Source: Marinoscillum sp. MHG1-6
GTDB lineage: Bacteria > Bacteroidota > Bacteroidia > Cytophagales > Cyclobacteriaceae
Direction of reading: 5' to 3'
NCBI RefSeq assembly: GCF_024714475.1
Contig: NZ_JAMZMI010000004.1
Span: 460,805-524,804, forward strand
DNA length: 64,000 nt
The notes under the pieces were generated by a model. The model saw only the letters and a list, made by a program, of their open reading frames with translations, ran no database searches and was not told the origin of the DNA. Of this stretch, positions 26,974 to 36,225 are shown piece by piece; position 1 is the first letter of the stretch, and each line of letters begins with the position of its first letter. A program made the translations under genes and the position numbers.

Positions 26974-27786
26974 CTACTTTTTGGCTTGAGCAAGGACCGC
27001 CCGAACTGAGCCATGTGTTTTCAATAACGATCGGGCTTCTTCTTCTGAAATATTCAATTCGGCCATGATCATGCGAGCTCCCCTGAACTCCAGTTTTTGA
27101 TTGCTCAGTTGCATGTCCACCATTTTATTTCCCCTGATCCTTCCTAACTTGATCATTACGGAAGTGGAAAGCATATTCAGCACCATTTTTTGGGCCGTTC
27201 CTGATTTCATTCTGGTACTTCCGGTAATGAACTCCGGCCCAACAGCCACCTCAATAGCATACTCACAGGCCTGCCCAATCTTCGACCCGGGACTACAGGT
27301 AATAGCCCCGGTGAGTAAACCTTCCTCTCGCGCCTTCTGAATACCTCCAAGGACATAGGGAGTACTACCGGATGCGGCCAACCCTACAATACTATCCAGT
27401 GAACCAATGCTGTATGCTTCTAAATCTTCCCAGGCCTTTTCTGTATCATCTTCGGCAAATTCGACAGCTTTTCGAATAGCACCATCTCCGCCTGCTATGA
27501 CGCCAACCACAAGTTCATCTGACACGCCAAATGTAGGTGGGCATTCAGAAGCATCCACCACACCCAACCTGCCACTGGTTCCAGAGCCAATGTAAAACAA
27601 TCGCCCTCCATGTTTCATCCTTTCAGCAACGGCATCCACCAGCACAGCAATCTGTGGAAGGCATTGTTGAACCGCCAGAGCAACTTTAGCATCCTCCTGA
27701 TTAATGGATTGCAATATTTCTTGCGTAGACATATTTTCAATGTCATTGTAAAGAGAACTATGTTCGGTCGAGGGGAGTTTATCCAT
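26974..27786 (-). CDS. murQ: N-acetylmuramic acid 6-phosphate etherase
   Basis: The 270-residue protein is a single SIS-domain enzyme. GRLFYIGSGTSGRLGVVDASECPPTF (about residues 62-87, partly quoted) is the sugar-phosphate-binding signature of MurQ, and TGSTRMKSGTAQK near 187 is equally typical. It cleaves the lactyl ether of MurNAc-6-phosphate to GlcNAc-6-phosphate and lactate in cell-wall recycling. Length is slightly below the 300 of E. coli MurQ. Its start overlaps the end of the kinase gene by eight bases, which couples the etherase with a probable amino-sugar kinase. Confidence 0.93.
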   Translation of the reverse strand: MDKLPSTEHSSLYNDIENMSTQEILQSINQEDAKVALAVQQCLPQIAVLVDAVAERMKHGGRLFYIGSGTSGRLGVVDASECPPTFGVSDELVVGVIAGGDGAIRKAVEFAEDDTEKAWEDLEAYSIGSLDSIVGLAASGSTPYVLGGIQKAREEGLLTGAITCSPGSKIGQACEYAIEVAVGPEFITGSTRMKSGTAQKMVLNMLSTSVMIKLGRIRGNKMVDMQLSNQKLEFRGARMIMAELNISEEEARSLLKTHGSVRAVLAQAKK

Positions 27787-28618
27787 ATTGTTGGTGATAT
27801 TTGATCAGATCATCCATTGGTGACTGCAGCACCATGTCGATATATAAGTCTTTTTCGGAGCCTACCTTCCTCAACATCTCATCAAAATGATGAGCGATAG
27901 ACCCTGTGAAACGCCATTTAAGATCCATTAACCTTGGATCATTGTTATACATACTCTTAAAAAACATCCTAAGTCCGTCATAGACCATCTGGTAAACATA
28001 CGGATGTTTTTGCTGCATACTTAGAAACTCGCAAAAGCCGGCTATAACACGGTTAGGGTGATCCTCTTTATAGGCTATATCCAATGCCCTCAATTCATCA
28101 AAATCAGGAAACTTGAAAAGGAAAGCCTTTTTAACTTCCTCAGGAACCTGTCCCCTCAATAAGGCTGCAATAAAGGTTTTCGCCAGATAAAATCCGCTCC
28201 CCTCATCTCCCAACACATACCCCAGGGATGGAACACGCCTCACAATTTCTCCATCAACACACTCTCCCAGGGCAGCACCTGTTCCCAACACACCAATCAT
28301 CCCATGTTCCTTTCCAAAGGCTGCACGCGCTGAGGCGGTAAGGTCTGATCGTACATGTATCTCACTATCACTGAAAATAGATTTGAGAATTCCCTTAACT
28401 ACCTCTGCCCGATCTTCTGAAGCAACACCGGCTCCATAAAAATGAAGGGTATCTATTTCAGAAATCCAATCTGCAAACTTCTGAACAACCTCCTTTTCAA
28501 ACTGAATGAAGGTTCCGGAGTTTGGGTTCCAGCCGACCGTATTCAGAAGCTTTATCCCATCAGGACTTAAAAGGCACCAATCCGCCTGTGTGGCTCCTGC
28601 ATCTACTATTAGCTTCAT
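27779..28618 (-). CDS. BadF/BcrA-type amino-sugar kinase (GlcNAc/MurNAc kinase-like)
   Basis: The 279-residue protein belongs to the ASKHA ATPase fold: DAGATQADW at residues 5-13 is the phosphate-1 loop, GVLGTGAALGEC near 112 the phosphate-2 region and LGYVLGDEGSGFYLAK near 130 the signature of the BadF/BadG and N-acetylglucosamine kinase family. With murQ immediately downstream and overlapping, the likely substrate is GlcNAc and/or MurNAc released from peptidoglycan, as for MurK. The exact specificity is inference. It overlaps the cytochrome b5-like gene by four bases upstream. Confidence 0.8.
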   Translation of the reverse strand: MKLIVDAGATQADWCLLSPDGIKLLNTVGWNPNSGTFIQFEKEVVQKFADWISEIDTLHFYGAGVASEDRAEVVKGILKSIFSDSEIHVRSDLTASARAAFGKEHGMIGVLGTGAALGECVDGEIVRRVPSLGYVLGDEGSGFYLAKTFIAALLRGQVPEEVKKAFLFKFPDFDELRALDIAYKEDHPNRVIAGFCEFLSMQQKHPYVYQMVYDGLRMFFKSMYNNDPRLMDLKWRFTGSIAHHFDEMLRKVGSEKDLYIDMVLQSPMDDLIKYHQQYG

Positions 28619-28845
28619 GGGATCAATTCTCCTATTTGTTCAAATTTCTCAAATACTCTTTCGGTATGAGGTGCGTCCGGTAACTCATCGGTAAGGTCCT
28701 GCCCAGCCCAATGCTCATAATGCTTACCTTCTCTCCATAATCGACTTTTGGTCACATCATATATGCGACCCTGATAGGCGATCCATACTTCTTCTCGATC
28801 TGACCCATTCCTGAGCGCTAACTGGGATTTTGTGATCTGCCTCAT
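28615..28845 (-). CDS. Small cytochrome b5-like haem-binding domain protein
   Basis: The 76-residue protein is a lone cytochrome b5-like domain: QLALRNGSDREEVWIAYQGRIYDVTKSRLW followed (partly quoted) by GKHYEHWAGQDLTDELPDAPH. His-containing YEHWAGQDLT corresponds to the haem/steroid-binding loop of this family, and the APH motif may give the second ligand. No signal peptide or membrane segment is present, so it is cytoplasmic. It overlaps mutS2 upstream and the kinase downstream by four bases each. Why a cytochrome b5-like unit sits between a DNA/ribosome-repair ATPase and a sugar kinase is not clear. Confidence 0.75.
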   Translation of the reverse strand: MRQITKSQLALRNGSDREEVWIAYQGRIYDVTKSRLWREGKHYEHWAGQDLTDELPDAPHTERVFEKFEQIGELIP

Positions 28846-31217
28846 TTGAACGTCACTATCGTTATGCCACTTCCTCCAAAATCCACATGTTCATCCACAG
28901 CCGACGCAACGCTTTGATGTCGCCTCAGGTGATTTCTCACTAACTCCCTCAATACACCATGCCCCTTGCCGTGCAATATCCTTACCTGATCGGTTCCAAG
29001 CATCAAAGCCTGGTCGATGTACTCATCCACTTTTCCCAGTGCCTCTTCTGCTCTCACCCCCCTAATATCCAGTTCTCCATTAAATTTCGACATCTTCTCC
29101 AGCATATTGACACCTCCAACCCTACTCGATTTCTTCTTTTCTCCCGAAGAAGCAGATTTGCTGGTTTTTTCTAATTTCTTGAGATCAATGAAGGAAATGA
29201 TATTTCCAAAACGCACCTGCGCCTGCTTGCCTTTTAGGTGCATCACTTCACCGGCAGTATCCTGACCGATGATCGTTACCGCATCACCAGGTTTGATCTC
29301 CGCCTTCTTAGCCGCCTTGGGCTCTCGCTCCTCCAGACGTTGCTTTTTAAAGGCTTCCAGCCCCTCTCTTGCCTTCCTGGTCTGTTCTTTATCTGCCTTT
29401 TGTTCCTTGATCTGGCGTATGGTGCCTTCAATTTTCTTGTTGGCTTCAGCTAATATCTGACGAGCCTCGTTCTTGGCTTTTTTAAGGATATCTTTTCGCT
29501 CCTCCTGCACCATTTTTCTCACCTCCTCATAATCCTTTCGGATCTCAAAGATCTCTTTTTCGCTCTTCTCTGCCTTCTTATTGAGTTGACGATACTTGTT
29601 TCGTTCCTTTTCCAGATCATTCAGCAAAAACTCATAATCAACCTGGTGACTACCGATCTTGGTTTTCGCATCTTCAATCAGGAGTTTAGGGAGTCCGATC
29701 TTTTTTGCAATTTCAAAAGCGAAGGAACTTCCCGGCTTGCCTATTTCCAGTTCAAATAAGGGCTCCAACTCTGCTACATCATATTTCATGGCTCCATTGA
29801 TCACCCCCATATTGTTTTCAGCAAATTTTTTAAGGTTTTGATAGTGCGTGGTCACCACTCCAAAGGCCTTTTTTCGATGCAATTCGTTTAGGATAGACTC
29901 GGCAATGGCACCACCAAACTGAGGCTCGGTCCCTGTACCAAACTCATCTATCAGGAACAAGCTATCTCTGTCAGCCATTTCATTGAAATACTTCATGGCT
30001 GTAAGGTGAGAACTGTAGGTACTTAAGTCGTTTTCAAGTGACTGAGTATCTCCTATATCCAGAAAAACACTTCTGAAAATTCCAAATTCAGACCTTTCAT
30101 CTACCGGCACCATGAATCCGCACTGAAACATATACTGGATCAGGCCAACTGTTTTAAGTGCTACGGATTTACCCCCGGCATTTGGTCCGGAGATAACCAG
30201 GATGCGATTTTCCTGCCGATTGAGTCTCAAAGAAAGTGGTATGGTCGGCTTTCCACTGGCATTATGAGATAACCACAATAAGGGGTGTCGAGCTTCCATC
30301 CAGTGTACCACCGGATATTTCTGCGTTTTTGGTTTGACGGCCTCTATCTCTTGTGAAAAAACAGCTTTGGCATGTATAAAATCCAATAAACCAAGAAAAA
30401 AAGTACCCTTCTCAATATCCTTTAAGGAAGACCTTAATAAATCGGTCAGCCTTGTAAGGATTCTTGCAATCTCCCGACGTTCCTGATAGAGTAATTCCCT
30501 AACCTCATTGTTCAACTGAAGGGTATCAGTTGGTTCCAAATAGACTGTTTGACCGGTAGAGGATTCATCATGGACAAACCCCTGGATTCTGCGCTTATTC
30601 TCAGCCCTAATTGGAATCACCAATCGACCTTCTCGAATGGTCACAATACTATCTTCGTCAGTCAGCTTATCATGTATCGCCTTCTTAAGAATCTTGTTGA
30701 TAGCTGTTCGAACCTCTCTTTCCTTTTTGACAAGTAGATTGCGAATTGCTTCAAGTTCGGGACTGGCATTATCTCTCACCAGACCTCTTTCATCTACGAT
30801 TCGGTCTATCTCATTGATCAGGTTCTGATCGGAAATAAAGCCAAGCGTAAGCTTAAATAGTTCAGGTGATTGGGTTTGACGTTTTTTGAGGAACTGAGTC
30901 CACTCATACAACGTACGAAGTGTGGATTTAATAATCCCAAATTCTTCCGCCTGGAGAAATACTCCGGCAACTTTAGAGCGCTTCAAAAAGGCTCTGATGT
31001 CCATGAATTCCCTCGAAGGCACATTTTCTCCTCCGGAAAGAATTTGAAGCATTTCATCCGTCTGGTTCAACCAGAGCATGACCTCATCTAATTTCGATGA
31101 CGGCTTCACGCGGCTGACATACTCTTCTCCGGCCGGGGTATGGCATTTCTGCCTCACCATTTCCAGCACCTGATCAAACCCTAACTTATTCTCGTAATCC
31201 TTGGGGAATATCAGCAT
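28842..31217 (-). CDS. mutS2: Endonuclease MutS2 (RqcU-type ATPase)
   Basis: The 791-residue protein has the MutS2 layout: core and lever regions, an ABC-type ATPase with GPNAGGKS at residues 344-351 and LFLIDEFGTGTEP near 420, a long charged coiled coil (about 515-640), and a C-terminal Smr domain (about 712-791) with ELDIRG and HGKGHG. The family suppresses recombination, and in Bacillus has been shown to rescue collided ribosomes. It lacks the mismatch-recognition domain of MutS1, as expected. It is the second gene of a minus-strand run from DUF4296 to murQ with 4-bp overlaps. Confidence 0.95.
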   Translation of the reverse strand: MLIFPKDYENKLGFDQVLEMVRQKCHTPAGEEYVSRVKPSSKLDEVMLWLNQTDEMLQILSGGENVPSREFMDIRAFLKRSKVAGVFLQAEEFGIIKSTLRTLYEWTQFLKKRQTQSPELFKLTLGFISDQNLINEIDRIVDERGLVRDNASPELEAIRNLLVKKEREVRTAINKILKKAIHDKLTDEDSIVTIREGRLVIPIRAENKRRIQGFVHDESSTGQTVYLEPTDTLQLNNEVRELLYQERREIARILTRLTDLLRSSLKDIEKGTFFLGLLDFIHAKAVFSQEIEAVKPKTQKYPVVHWMEARHPLLWLSHNASGKPTIPLSLRLNRQENRILVISGPNAGGKSVALKTVGLIQYMFQCGFMVPVDERSEFGIFRSVFLDIGDTQSLENDLSTYSSHLTAMKYFNEMADRDSLFLIDEFGTGTEPQFGGAIAESILNELHRKKAFGVVTTHYQNLKKFAENNMGVINGAMKYDVAELEPLFELEIGKPGSSFAFEIAKKIGLPKLLIEDAKTKIGSHQVDYEFLLNDLEKERNKYRQLNKKAEKSEKEIFEIRKDYEEVRKMVQEERKDILKKAKNEARQILAEANKKIEGTIRQIKEQKADKEQTRKAREGLEAFKKQRLEEREPKAAKKAEIKPGDAVTIIGQDTAGEVMHLKGKQAQVRFGNIISFIDLKKLEKTSKSASSGEKKKSSRVGGVNMLEKMSKFNGELDIRGVRAEEALGKVDEYIDQALMLGTDQVRILHGKGHGVLRELVRNHLRRHQSVASAVDEHVDFGGSGITIVTFK

Positions 31218-31220
31218 AAA

Positions 31221-31583
31221 CTATTTTAACGTCGATCTTTTCTCTCTACTCAGCAAAGTGTCTACTACCTCATTGTACACCTTCTCAAATTTCTTTGGAT
31301 TGGAAAAGTAGTGCTTTAAACTATTCTCGTACTGCTCAGGTGAGATATTCAAACTATCCAACAACATAGTTTCATAGTGCTGATAAAGCTTTTCAGCCGA
31401 ATCACTTTTAAGGTACAATTTATAAATCTTAGCTTCCAAAATATGAACTTCGGTCATTACCCTTGCCATCTCAGATTTACTCAACACTTCACCGTAATCT
31501 TCCGTATTGTTTTGAGAGCAACCAAGAAGCAGCAATAGACCTATAACAAGTATTTTCTTCACAGGATTCTTTTCATGATACAA
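31221..31583 (-). CDS. DUF4296-family lipoprotein
   Basis: The 120-residue product has a lipoprotein signal with lipobox LLGC (Cys22). The mature part is helical and matches the DUF4296 pattern of Bacteroidota: MARVMTEVHILEAKIY, then SPEQYENSLKHYFSNPKKFEKVYNEV. Function is unknown. The first ATG gives seven residues before a GTG (NPVKKIL) that could equally be the start. Only three bases separate it from mutS2 downstream, so it probably leads that operon. Confidence 0.75.
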   Translation of the reverse strand: MYHEKNPVKKILVIGLLLLLGCSQNNTEDYGEVLSKSEMARVMTEVHILEAKIYKLYLKSDSAEKLYQHYETMLLDSLNISPEQYENSLKHYFSNPKKFEKVYNEVVDTLLSREKRSTLK

Positions 31584-31704
31584 GATACATGACAGTTGAT
31601 TTTCAAATGTCTAAAAATTCAGAACGAGGTTTTCACACATTTTAACATGTCAAACCTCCAAAACTGTTCAATTGATATATTTTTGAATCCCAAAATTACT
31701 CCGC

Positions 31705-32589
31705 ATGAAGGATATCCTCAAAAAGCTCCGTAAATATGAGATCAGAATCCGAAAGGCGATCAACTCGCAGATGCAAGGGGACTTTCATTCTATCTTCAAA
31801 GGATCCGGTTTGGAGTTCGACGATGTGCGTTCTTACCAGTACGGGGATGACATTCGAACTATCGACTGGAACGTAAGCGCAAAGGGGCATGGAACCTTTG
31901 TGAAAACCTATATCGAGGAAAAGGAACAAACTGTACTTTTTGTGCTGGATGTGTCTGCATCTCAGGAAATTGGCGAAGAAGGCAACCAGAAAATTGACCT
32001 TGGAAAAGAGTTGGCTGCGCTATTGTCTATGTCGGCCATCAAGGAAAGTAGTCAGGTTGGGTTGTTATGCTTTTCGGACCAAAAGGAAAAATTCATCAAG
32101 CCGGCTAAAGGGTCCAAACACATGTATCAAATTCTTTCGGGAATATTTAACCTCAAGCCCAAATCCCGAAAAACTAATCTGGATTTAGCTATCAGAACAA
32201 CGCTGAGCTTGCTTAGGAAAAGAGCCGTGATCTTCCTTATTTCTGATTTCATCGATGAAGGTTTTGAACATAGCATGAAAGGTTTGGCAAGGAAGCATGA
32301 CCTTGTTGTCATTCAACTAAAAGACAAGCGAGAAAGCGCCATGCCCGGACTGGGTATCATTCCTTTATTTGAAAAAGAATCCGGAAAAACCGTATGGATC
32401 AATTCTTCCTCCGGTGACTTTAGAAATACTTTCAACAATACGAACAAGAAAAATAGTGATCAACTCGAAAGTTTTTGTAGCAGAAATGATGTGAACTACG
32501 TTTCCATCGAGACGGGTGAAGATTATGTCCCGAAACTTATCAGGATGTTTAGACATAGAAATAAATCGAGTATTCAACGTGCGAAATAA
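31705..32589 (+). CDS. DUF58 protein of a Bat-type cluster
   Basis: The 294-residue protein carries the DUF58 signature GSGLEFDDVRSYQYGDD, followed by RTIDWNVSAKG (about residues 32-60), and a degenerate VWA fold with VLFVLDVSAS near 78. DUF58 proteins usually accompany a MoxR AAA ATPase and VWA membrane proteins. Here the two following genes are a BatD/DUF4381-like protein and BatA, but no moxR precedes it; the upstream gene is divergent. Its stop codon lies 11 bp inside the next gene. Confidence 0.85.
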   Translation: MKDILKKLRKYEIRIRKAINSQMQGDFHSIFKGSGLEFDDVRSYQYGDDIRTIDWNVSAKGHGTFVKTYIEEKEQTVLFVLDVSASQEIGEEGNQKIDLGKELAALLSMSAIKESSQVGLLCFSDQKEKFIKPAKGSKHMYQILSGIFNLKPKSRKTNLDLAIRTTLSLLRKRAVIFLISDFIDEGFEHSMKGLARKHDLVVIQLKDKRESAMPGLGIIPLFEKESGKTVWINSSSGDFRNTFNNTNKKNSDQLESFCSRNDVNYVSIETGEDYVPKLIRMFRHRNKSSIQRAK

Positions 32590-33475
32590 CCTACTCCTCT
32601 TTTTATTGGTGTTGCTTTCTCTGAACTGCTTTTCGCAAAAGCTGGAAGTCAGAGGTGGTTTTGTTCAGGATCATTTCGAGCTGGGGGACGAAGTGCAGTA
32701 TTATCTGACTGCCACCTATCCTGACCACATGAACCTGTTCTTTCCCGACAGCACCTACAACTTTTCCCCTTTTGAGTATTCTGCAAAGAACTATTACCCT
32801 TCTAAAAGGCTACCTTCAGGCCAGGTTTATGACACAGCGATCTATACCCTTCAATGCTACGAAATAGACCCTTCTCAGGGGCTCAGCGTGCCTGTGATCA
32901 TCCTTTCACCTAAAGGGGACAGCACCAAAATATTTACTAAAGCGGATACCATCTTATTCTACGAACTGGCACCAGTGGTGACTGACACCACCAGCCTCCG
33001 CACCAACGTGGCCTACACAGAGGTGGATACCCTATTCAATTTTCCGCTTTTGTGGATCTCCCTGGGAGTGGTGGTTGTGTTAGCACTGGTCACATTCCTG
33101 ATCTTTGGCAAGAAAATCAGGAGGATTCTCAAACTCAAAAAATTGAAAAAGGACTACATCCGCTTTTCAGAAGAACTCACTCAATACATCCGTACATTAA
33201 AAGAAAACCCTGATAAAATTACGGCTGAAAGAGCCCTTGTGTCCTGGAAAAATTTTTCAGAGCGGCTGGAAGACAAACCTTACTCCAGAATGACTACCAG
33301 GGAAATTCTTGGCTTTGGCTACACAGCAGAATTAGACGAGCCGCTTAGAGGCATTGACAAATGCATTTATGGAGGCGCTACAGACAAAGAGCTGTATCGA
33401 CATTTTCAGAGTATTGAGGACTTTACTCAACATAGATATACAATAACAGTAGACGAGATCAAAAACAGCAAATAG
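32579..33475 (+). CDS. BatD/DUF4381-like membrane protein
   Basis: An open frame reaches back to a GTG at 32516, but a GTG at 32579 gives a clean signal peptide (LLLFLLVLLSLNCFSQ), so I choose it (about 298 residues). The mature N-terminal part looks like an immunoglobulin-like beta domain as in BatD. A single membrane segment lies near residues 160-180, and the cytoplasmic tail with FSEELTQYIRTLKENPDKITAERALVSWKNF resembles the C-terminus of DUF4381 proteins. The start overlaps the DUF58 stop codon, and batA begins one base after its stop, so the three genes form an operon. Confidence 0.65.
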   Translation: MRNNLLLFLLVLLSLNCFSQKLEVRGGFVQDHFELGDEVQYYLTATYPDHMNLFFPDSTYNFSPFEYSAKNYYPSKRLPSGQVYDTAIYTLQCYEIDPSQGLSVPVIILSPKGDSTKIFTKADTILFYELAPVVTDTTSLRTNVAYTEVDTLFNFPLLWISLGVVVVLALVTFLIFGKKIRRILKLKKLKKDYIRFSEELTQYIRTLKENPDKITAERALVSWKNFSERLEDKPYSRMTTREILGFGYTAELDEPLRGIDKCIYGGATDKELYRHFQSIEDFTQHRYTITVDEIKNSK

Positions 33476-33476
33476 A

Positions 33477-34517
33477 ATGGTATTGGCAGATTCTATGTTT
33501 TCACTTCGATGGTTCCGACCTGAAACACTACAATCATTTGATTGGGAGGCTCCTTTCTGGTTTTACCTGATCCCGGTAGCAATTCTCATCTTACTGATCC
33601 GCTGGTTGGTTATTCAAAAACTGACCCGGAAAATGCCGATTGCATTGATCAAAAAGGATATCAAAAACGATCCAATTAGCATATTAAGGTTTCTACCACC
33701 GCTGCTTTTTGCATTAAGTCTGCTATTAATAATTGTGGCTCTGGCCCGGCCTCAATCCACCAATGAGCAGGTGGAACAGTGGAGTGAAGGAATTGATATC
33801 ATGCTGGTCATAGATATTTCTCAATCTATGGAACTACAGGATTTTGAACCCAACCGCCTTCAGGCCGCTAAGGAAGTGGCCGAAAACTTCGTGAAAGGCC
33901 GTTTTCAAGACCGTATTGGATTGGTCGTATTCTCAGGAGACGCTTATTCCCGTGCTCCTTTGACTACAGATTATGACTTGCTCAACAACTACATTGATGA
34001 AATTGAATTTGATCTAATCGAAAACCGTGGAACGGCCATAGGCAGTGCCATAGCCGTGGGCACCAATCGCCTCAGGGAATCAAATTCTAAATCACGCGTT
34101 ATGATTCTTTTGAGTGACGGTGAAAATACCGCCGGCAATATTGACCCAATTACCGCGGCGAAGCTTGCCCAGGCTTACAATATCAAGATCTATACAATTG
34201 CCATCGGTAAAGAAGGTCGGGTACCTTTCGGGCGAGATCCATTTGGCCGGGTTCGGTACGTGGAGAACAATCTGGATGAAACCACCCTTAGAGAGATTGC
34301 CAAAATTGGAAGTGGTAACTTTTATCGTGTAACCGACAAGTCCGCTTTGGAGCAGGTATTCTCACAGATAGACCAACTTGAGAAAGCTGAGATCAAAGAA
34401 TCCCGATACAAGGACACTACCGATTTCTATCTCATTTATTTAAAATGGGCTATTCTTCTCCTTCTATGCTGGCTTTTGCTAAAGTCTACTTTCATGACGA
34501 ATGCCCTTTCTGATTAA
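33477..34517 (+). CDS. batA: BatA-type von Willebrand factor A membrane protein
   Basis: The 346-residue protein has two N-terminal membrane segments (about residues 28-45 and 72-92), a VWA domain (about 105-300) with a full MIDAS DISQS at 113-117 and LSDGENTAGNID near 205, and a C-terminal membrane segment near 320-338. This is the BatA layout of the Bacteroides aerotolerance cluster. In that cluster batB, batC and batD normally follow, but here the next gene is unrelated, so the cluster is short. The domain is expected to face the periplasm or cytoplasm beside the membrane; its role is inferred from homologues. Confidence 0.88.
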   Translation: MVLADSMFSLRWFRPETLQSFDWEAPFWFYLIPVAILILLIRWLVIQKLTRKMPIALIKKDIKNDPISILRFLPPLLFALSLLLIIVALARPQSTNEQVEQWSEGIDIMLVIDISQSMELQDFEPNRLQAAKEVAENFVKGRFQDRIGLVVFSGDAYSRAPLTTDYDLLNNYIDEIEFDLIENRGTAIGSAIAVGTNRLRESNSKSRVMILLSDGENTAGNIDPITAAKLAQAYNIKIYTIAIGKEGRVPFGRDPFGRVRYVENNLDETTLREIAKIGSGNFYRVTDKSALEQVFSQIDQLEKAEIKESRYKDTTDFYLIYLKWAILLLLCWLLLKSTFMTNALSD

Positions 34518-34593
34518 TCTGTATCATTAGCTACCTTGACATAAATCATTGATAATTAGCGCTTTTTTTCTTAAATAGAATAAAAAAAAGGCC

Positions 34594-35226
34594 ATGAAAA
34601 ATAGATATATCGGGTATTTAGCATTTCTGATCTTCGCTTTTAGTTCATTTTACCTTGGCTCCAGAATTCACCTGACCTACGCATCACACCATTCATCCTT
34701 GAGTGATGATAATATGGAAACCGATATGTACCTGCAAAACGCACGGTATTATATTCACGATAATGTCTTTGATCGAAGCACTTACCACATTGATCAGGCT
34801 AAAAAATCACTGAGACGATTGGAAGAGGATATTGACATAGAAAGTGGACAGGAGATAGAAGATGCCATCAACTCCCTGAATAAGATTGAAAGAGAGATCG
34901 TTGAAAATAAGTTTGAACCTAGTGACATGAATAAGGCCTTTGCTAAAACTCTGGAGACCGTAGCACTGGCCGAGTTGAGAATTTCTGAGCGATATGCTGA
35001 ATCCGCCAATTTAGATATTGCTCAGGTGGCCCTAAAATATGCTAAACTGCACCTTAGGAACGCCATGGAATACGAGCATCTGCCCAATAAAACTTATGAT
35101 CTGAAGGTTTATCAGCAAATTGACTCTCTAATCGAGTCACCGGAGATTTCACCCATAGAGATTTCAAACAAACTGGATGAAATGATCCGTGAAATGAATG
35201 AGATTATTGCTTTGAACGATAATTGA
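34594..35226 (+). CDS. Helical membrane-anchored protein of unknown function
   Basis: The 210-residue product has an N-terminal hydrophobic segment (residues 5-25) and a long helical remainder with repeated amphipathic stretches such as YYIHDNVFDRSTYHIDQAKKSLRRLEED and AQVALKYAKLHLRNAMEYEH (partly quoted), which look like helical-repeat or coiled-coil units. No known family is recognised. It follows batA by about 75 bp and may belong to that transcript. Its stop codon abuts the convergent lysE-type gene. Confidence 0.55.
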   Translation: MKNRYIGYLAFLIFAFSSFYLGSRIHLTYASHHSSLSDDNMETDMYLQNARYYIHDNVFDRSTYHIDQAKKSLRRLEEDIDIESGQEIEDAINSLNKIEREIVENKFEPSDMNKAFAKTLETVALAELRISERYAESANLDIAQVALKYAKLHLRNAMEYEHLPNKTYDLKVYQQIDSLIESPEISPIEISNKLDEMIREMNEIIALNDN

Positions 35227-35871
35227 TTATGGGATCATCGAAGTGACCTGCACTCCGTTTTCGAACAGGTAAAAAATTATTCGTATTCCAAATAGAATAA
35301 GGATAAGTCCAACTGATCGGTTCATGATCAAAATAGACCTTGGAGTGATCACTGACCTTAGTCGATTGGCTAGAAAAGCCTTCGCCAGATCCATGGTCAG
35401 GATGGTAGTCAAGACTCCTGAAAAGAAAATTATTTGCTGATTAAGCGAGTAGTCGTGTTTTACACTAACAATGCCAATAATACCAATCCAAAACAGCAAG
35501 ATAAATGGATTCAAACCATTCAGTAGTATCCCTTTTAGAATATACTTTAAATGGCCTGAGTCAATTTTACTATCAGATGTGACCTTATAAATTCGAGGTT
35601 TCCTATACCAGCTATAAATACCGTAAGCGATCAAAACTATAGTGCCGCCTATAGCAATCCACATCCTTACCCCGTCTCTCTCCAATAGAGACATGAGCCC
35701 AAACACGGAACAAGCAACGTAAATAATGTCACTCAGGGATATCCCCACTGCCAAAAAGATAGCCTTGCTCAGCCCTTTCTGAACGCTCGTCTGAATCAGG
35801 GAAAAGAAACCCGGACCAAACGAAAAGATGAAAATCAACCCGAATATCAGCCCATTGATATATGGTGGCAT
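35227..35871 (-). CDS. LysE/RhtB-family exporter
   Basis: The 214-residue integral membrane protein has about six hydrophobic segments. The start MPPYINGLIFGLIFIFSFGPGFF carries the GPG motif typical of the first helix of LysE-type amino-acid exporters, followed by SLSDIIYVACSVFGL in helix two (motifs partly quoted). The family exports basic or neutral amino acids and related metabolites from the cytoplasm; the substrate here cannot be told. It converges on the helical protein gene with no gap and has 348 bp without genes upstream. Confidence 0.8.
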   Translation of the reverse strand: MPPYINGLIFGLIFIFSFGPGFFSLIQTSVQKGLSKAIFLAVGISLSDIIYVACSVFGLMSLLERDGVRMWIAIGGTIVLIAYGIYSWYRKPRIYKVTSDSKIDSGHLKYILKGILLNGLNPFILLFWIGIIGIVSVKHDYSLNQQIIFFSGVLTTILTMDLAKAFLANRLRSVITPRSILIMNRSVGLILILFGIRIIFYLFENGVQVTSMIP

Positions 35872-36219
35872 TAAACTCTGGTTAGGTGATGATGGTTTAC
35901 CAAAATATACCTCTAATAATGTTAGAAGGCAAGATGTCCACTTATATGCCTCAAAGTCATGAGAATTCCGTAATCATCTTAGCGACGCAAACTTAATAAC
36001 ATCCCTAATAAGTTTAAGCTATGTCAAGGTATTTGTATTCTGCTATCAACCAAATTAAAGACATCCCGGGTTCACTTTCATCGGTACCAAAACCTCAATA
36101 AATCACTTCATTTAAAAAGGATAATAATTACTGATTATCTACACGTTAGGAACTTATCGCAATTATTTGATGGCCGCAGCAAATCAATCACTCCTCCTTC
36201 TCTAAGATTAATTTTATTT
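35872..36219. other. Gene-free gap upstream of yggS
   Basis: This stretch separates divergent genes and must carry the promoters of the LysE-type gene and of yggS. I see only very short frames and no hairpin of note. Confidence 0.5.
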
Positions 36220-36225
36220 TTGAGG

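Noticed and set aside
31696..31929. Minus-strand frame overlapping the DUF58 gene
   Set aside because: Shadow of the DUF58 coding strand, whose motifs are unmistakable.
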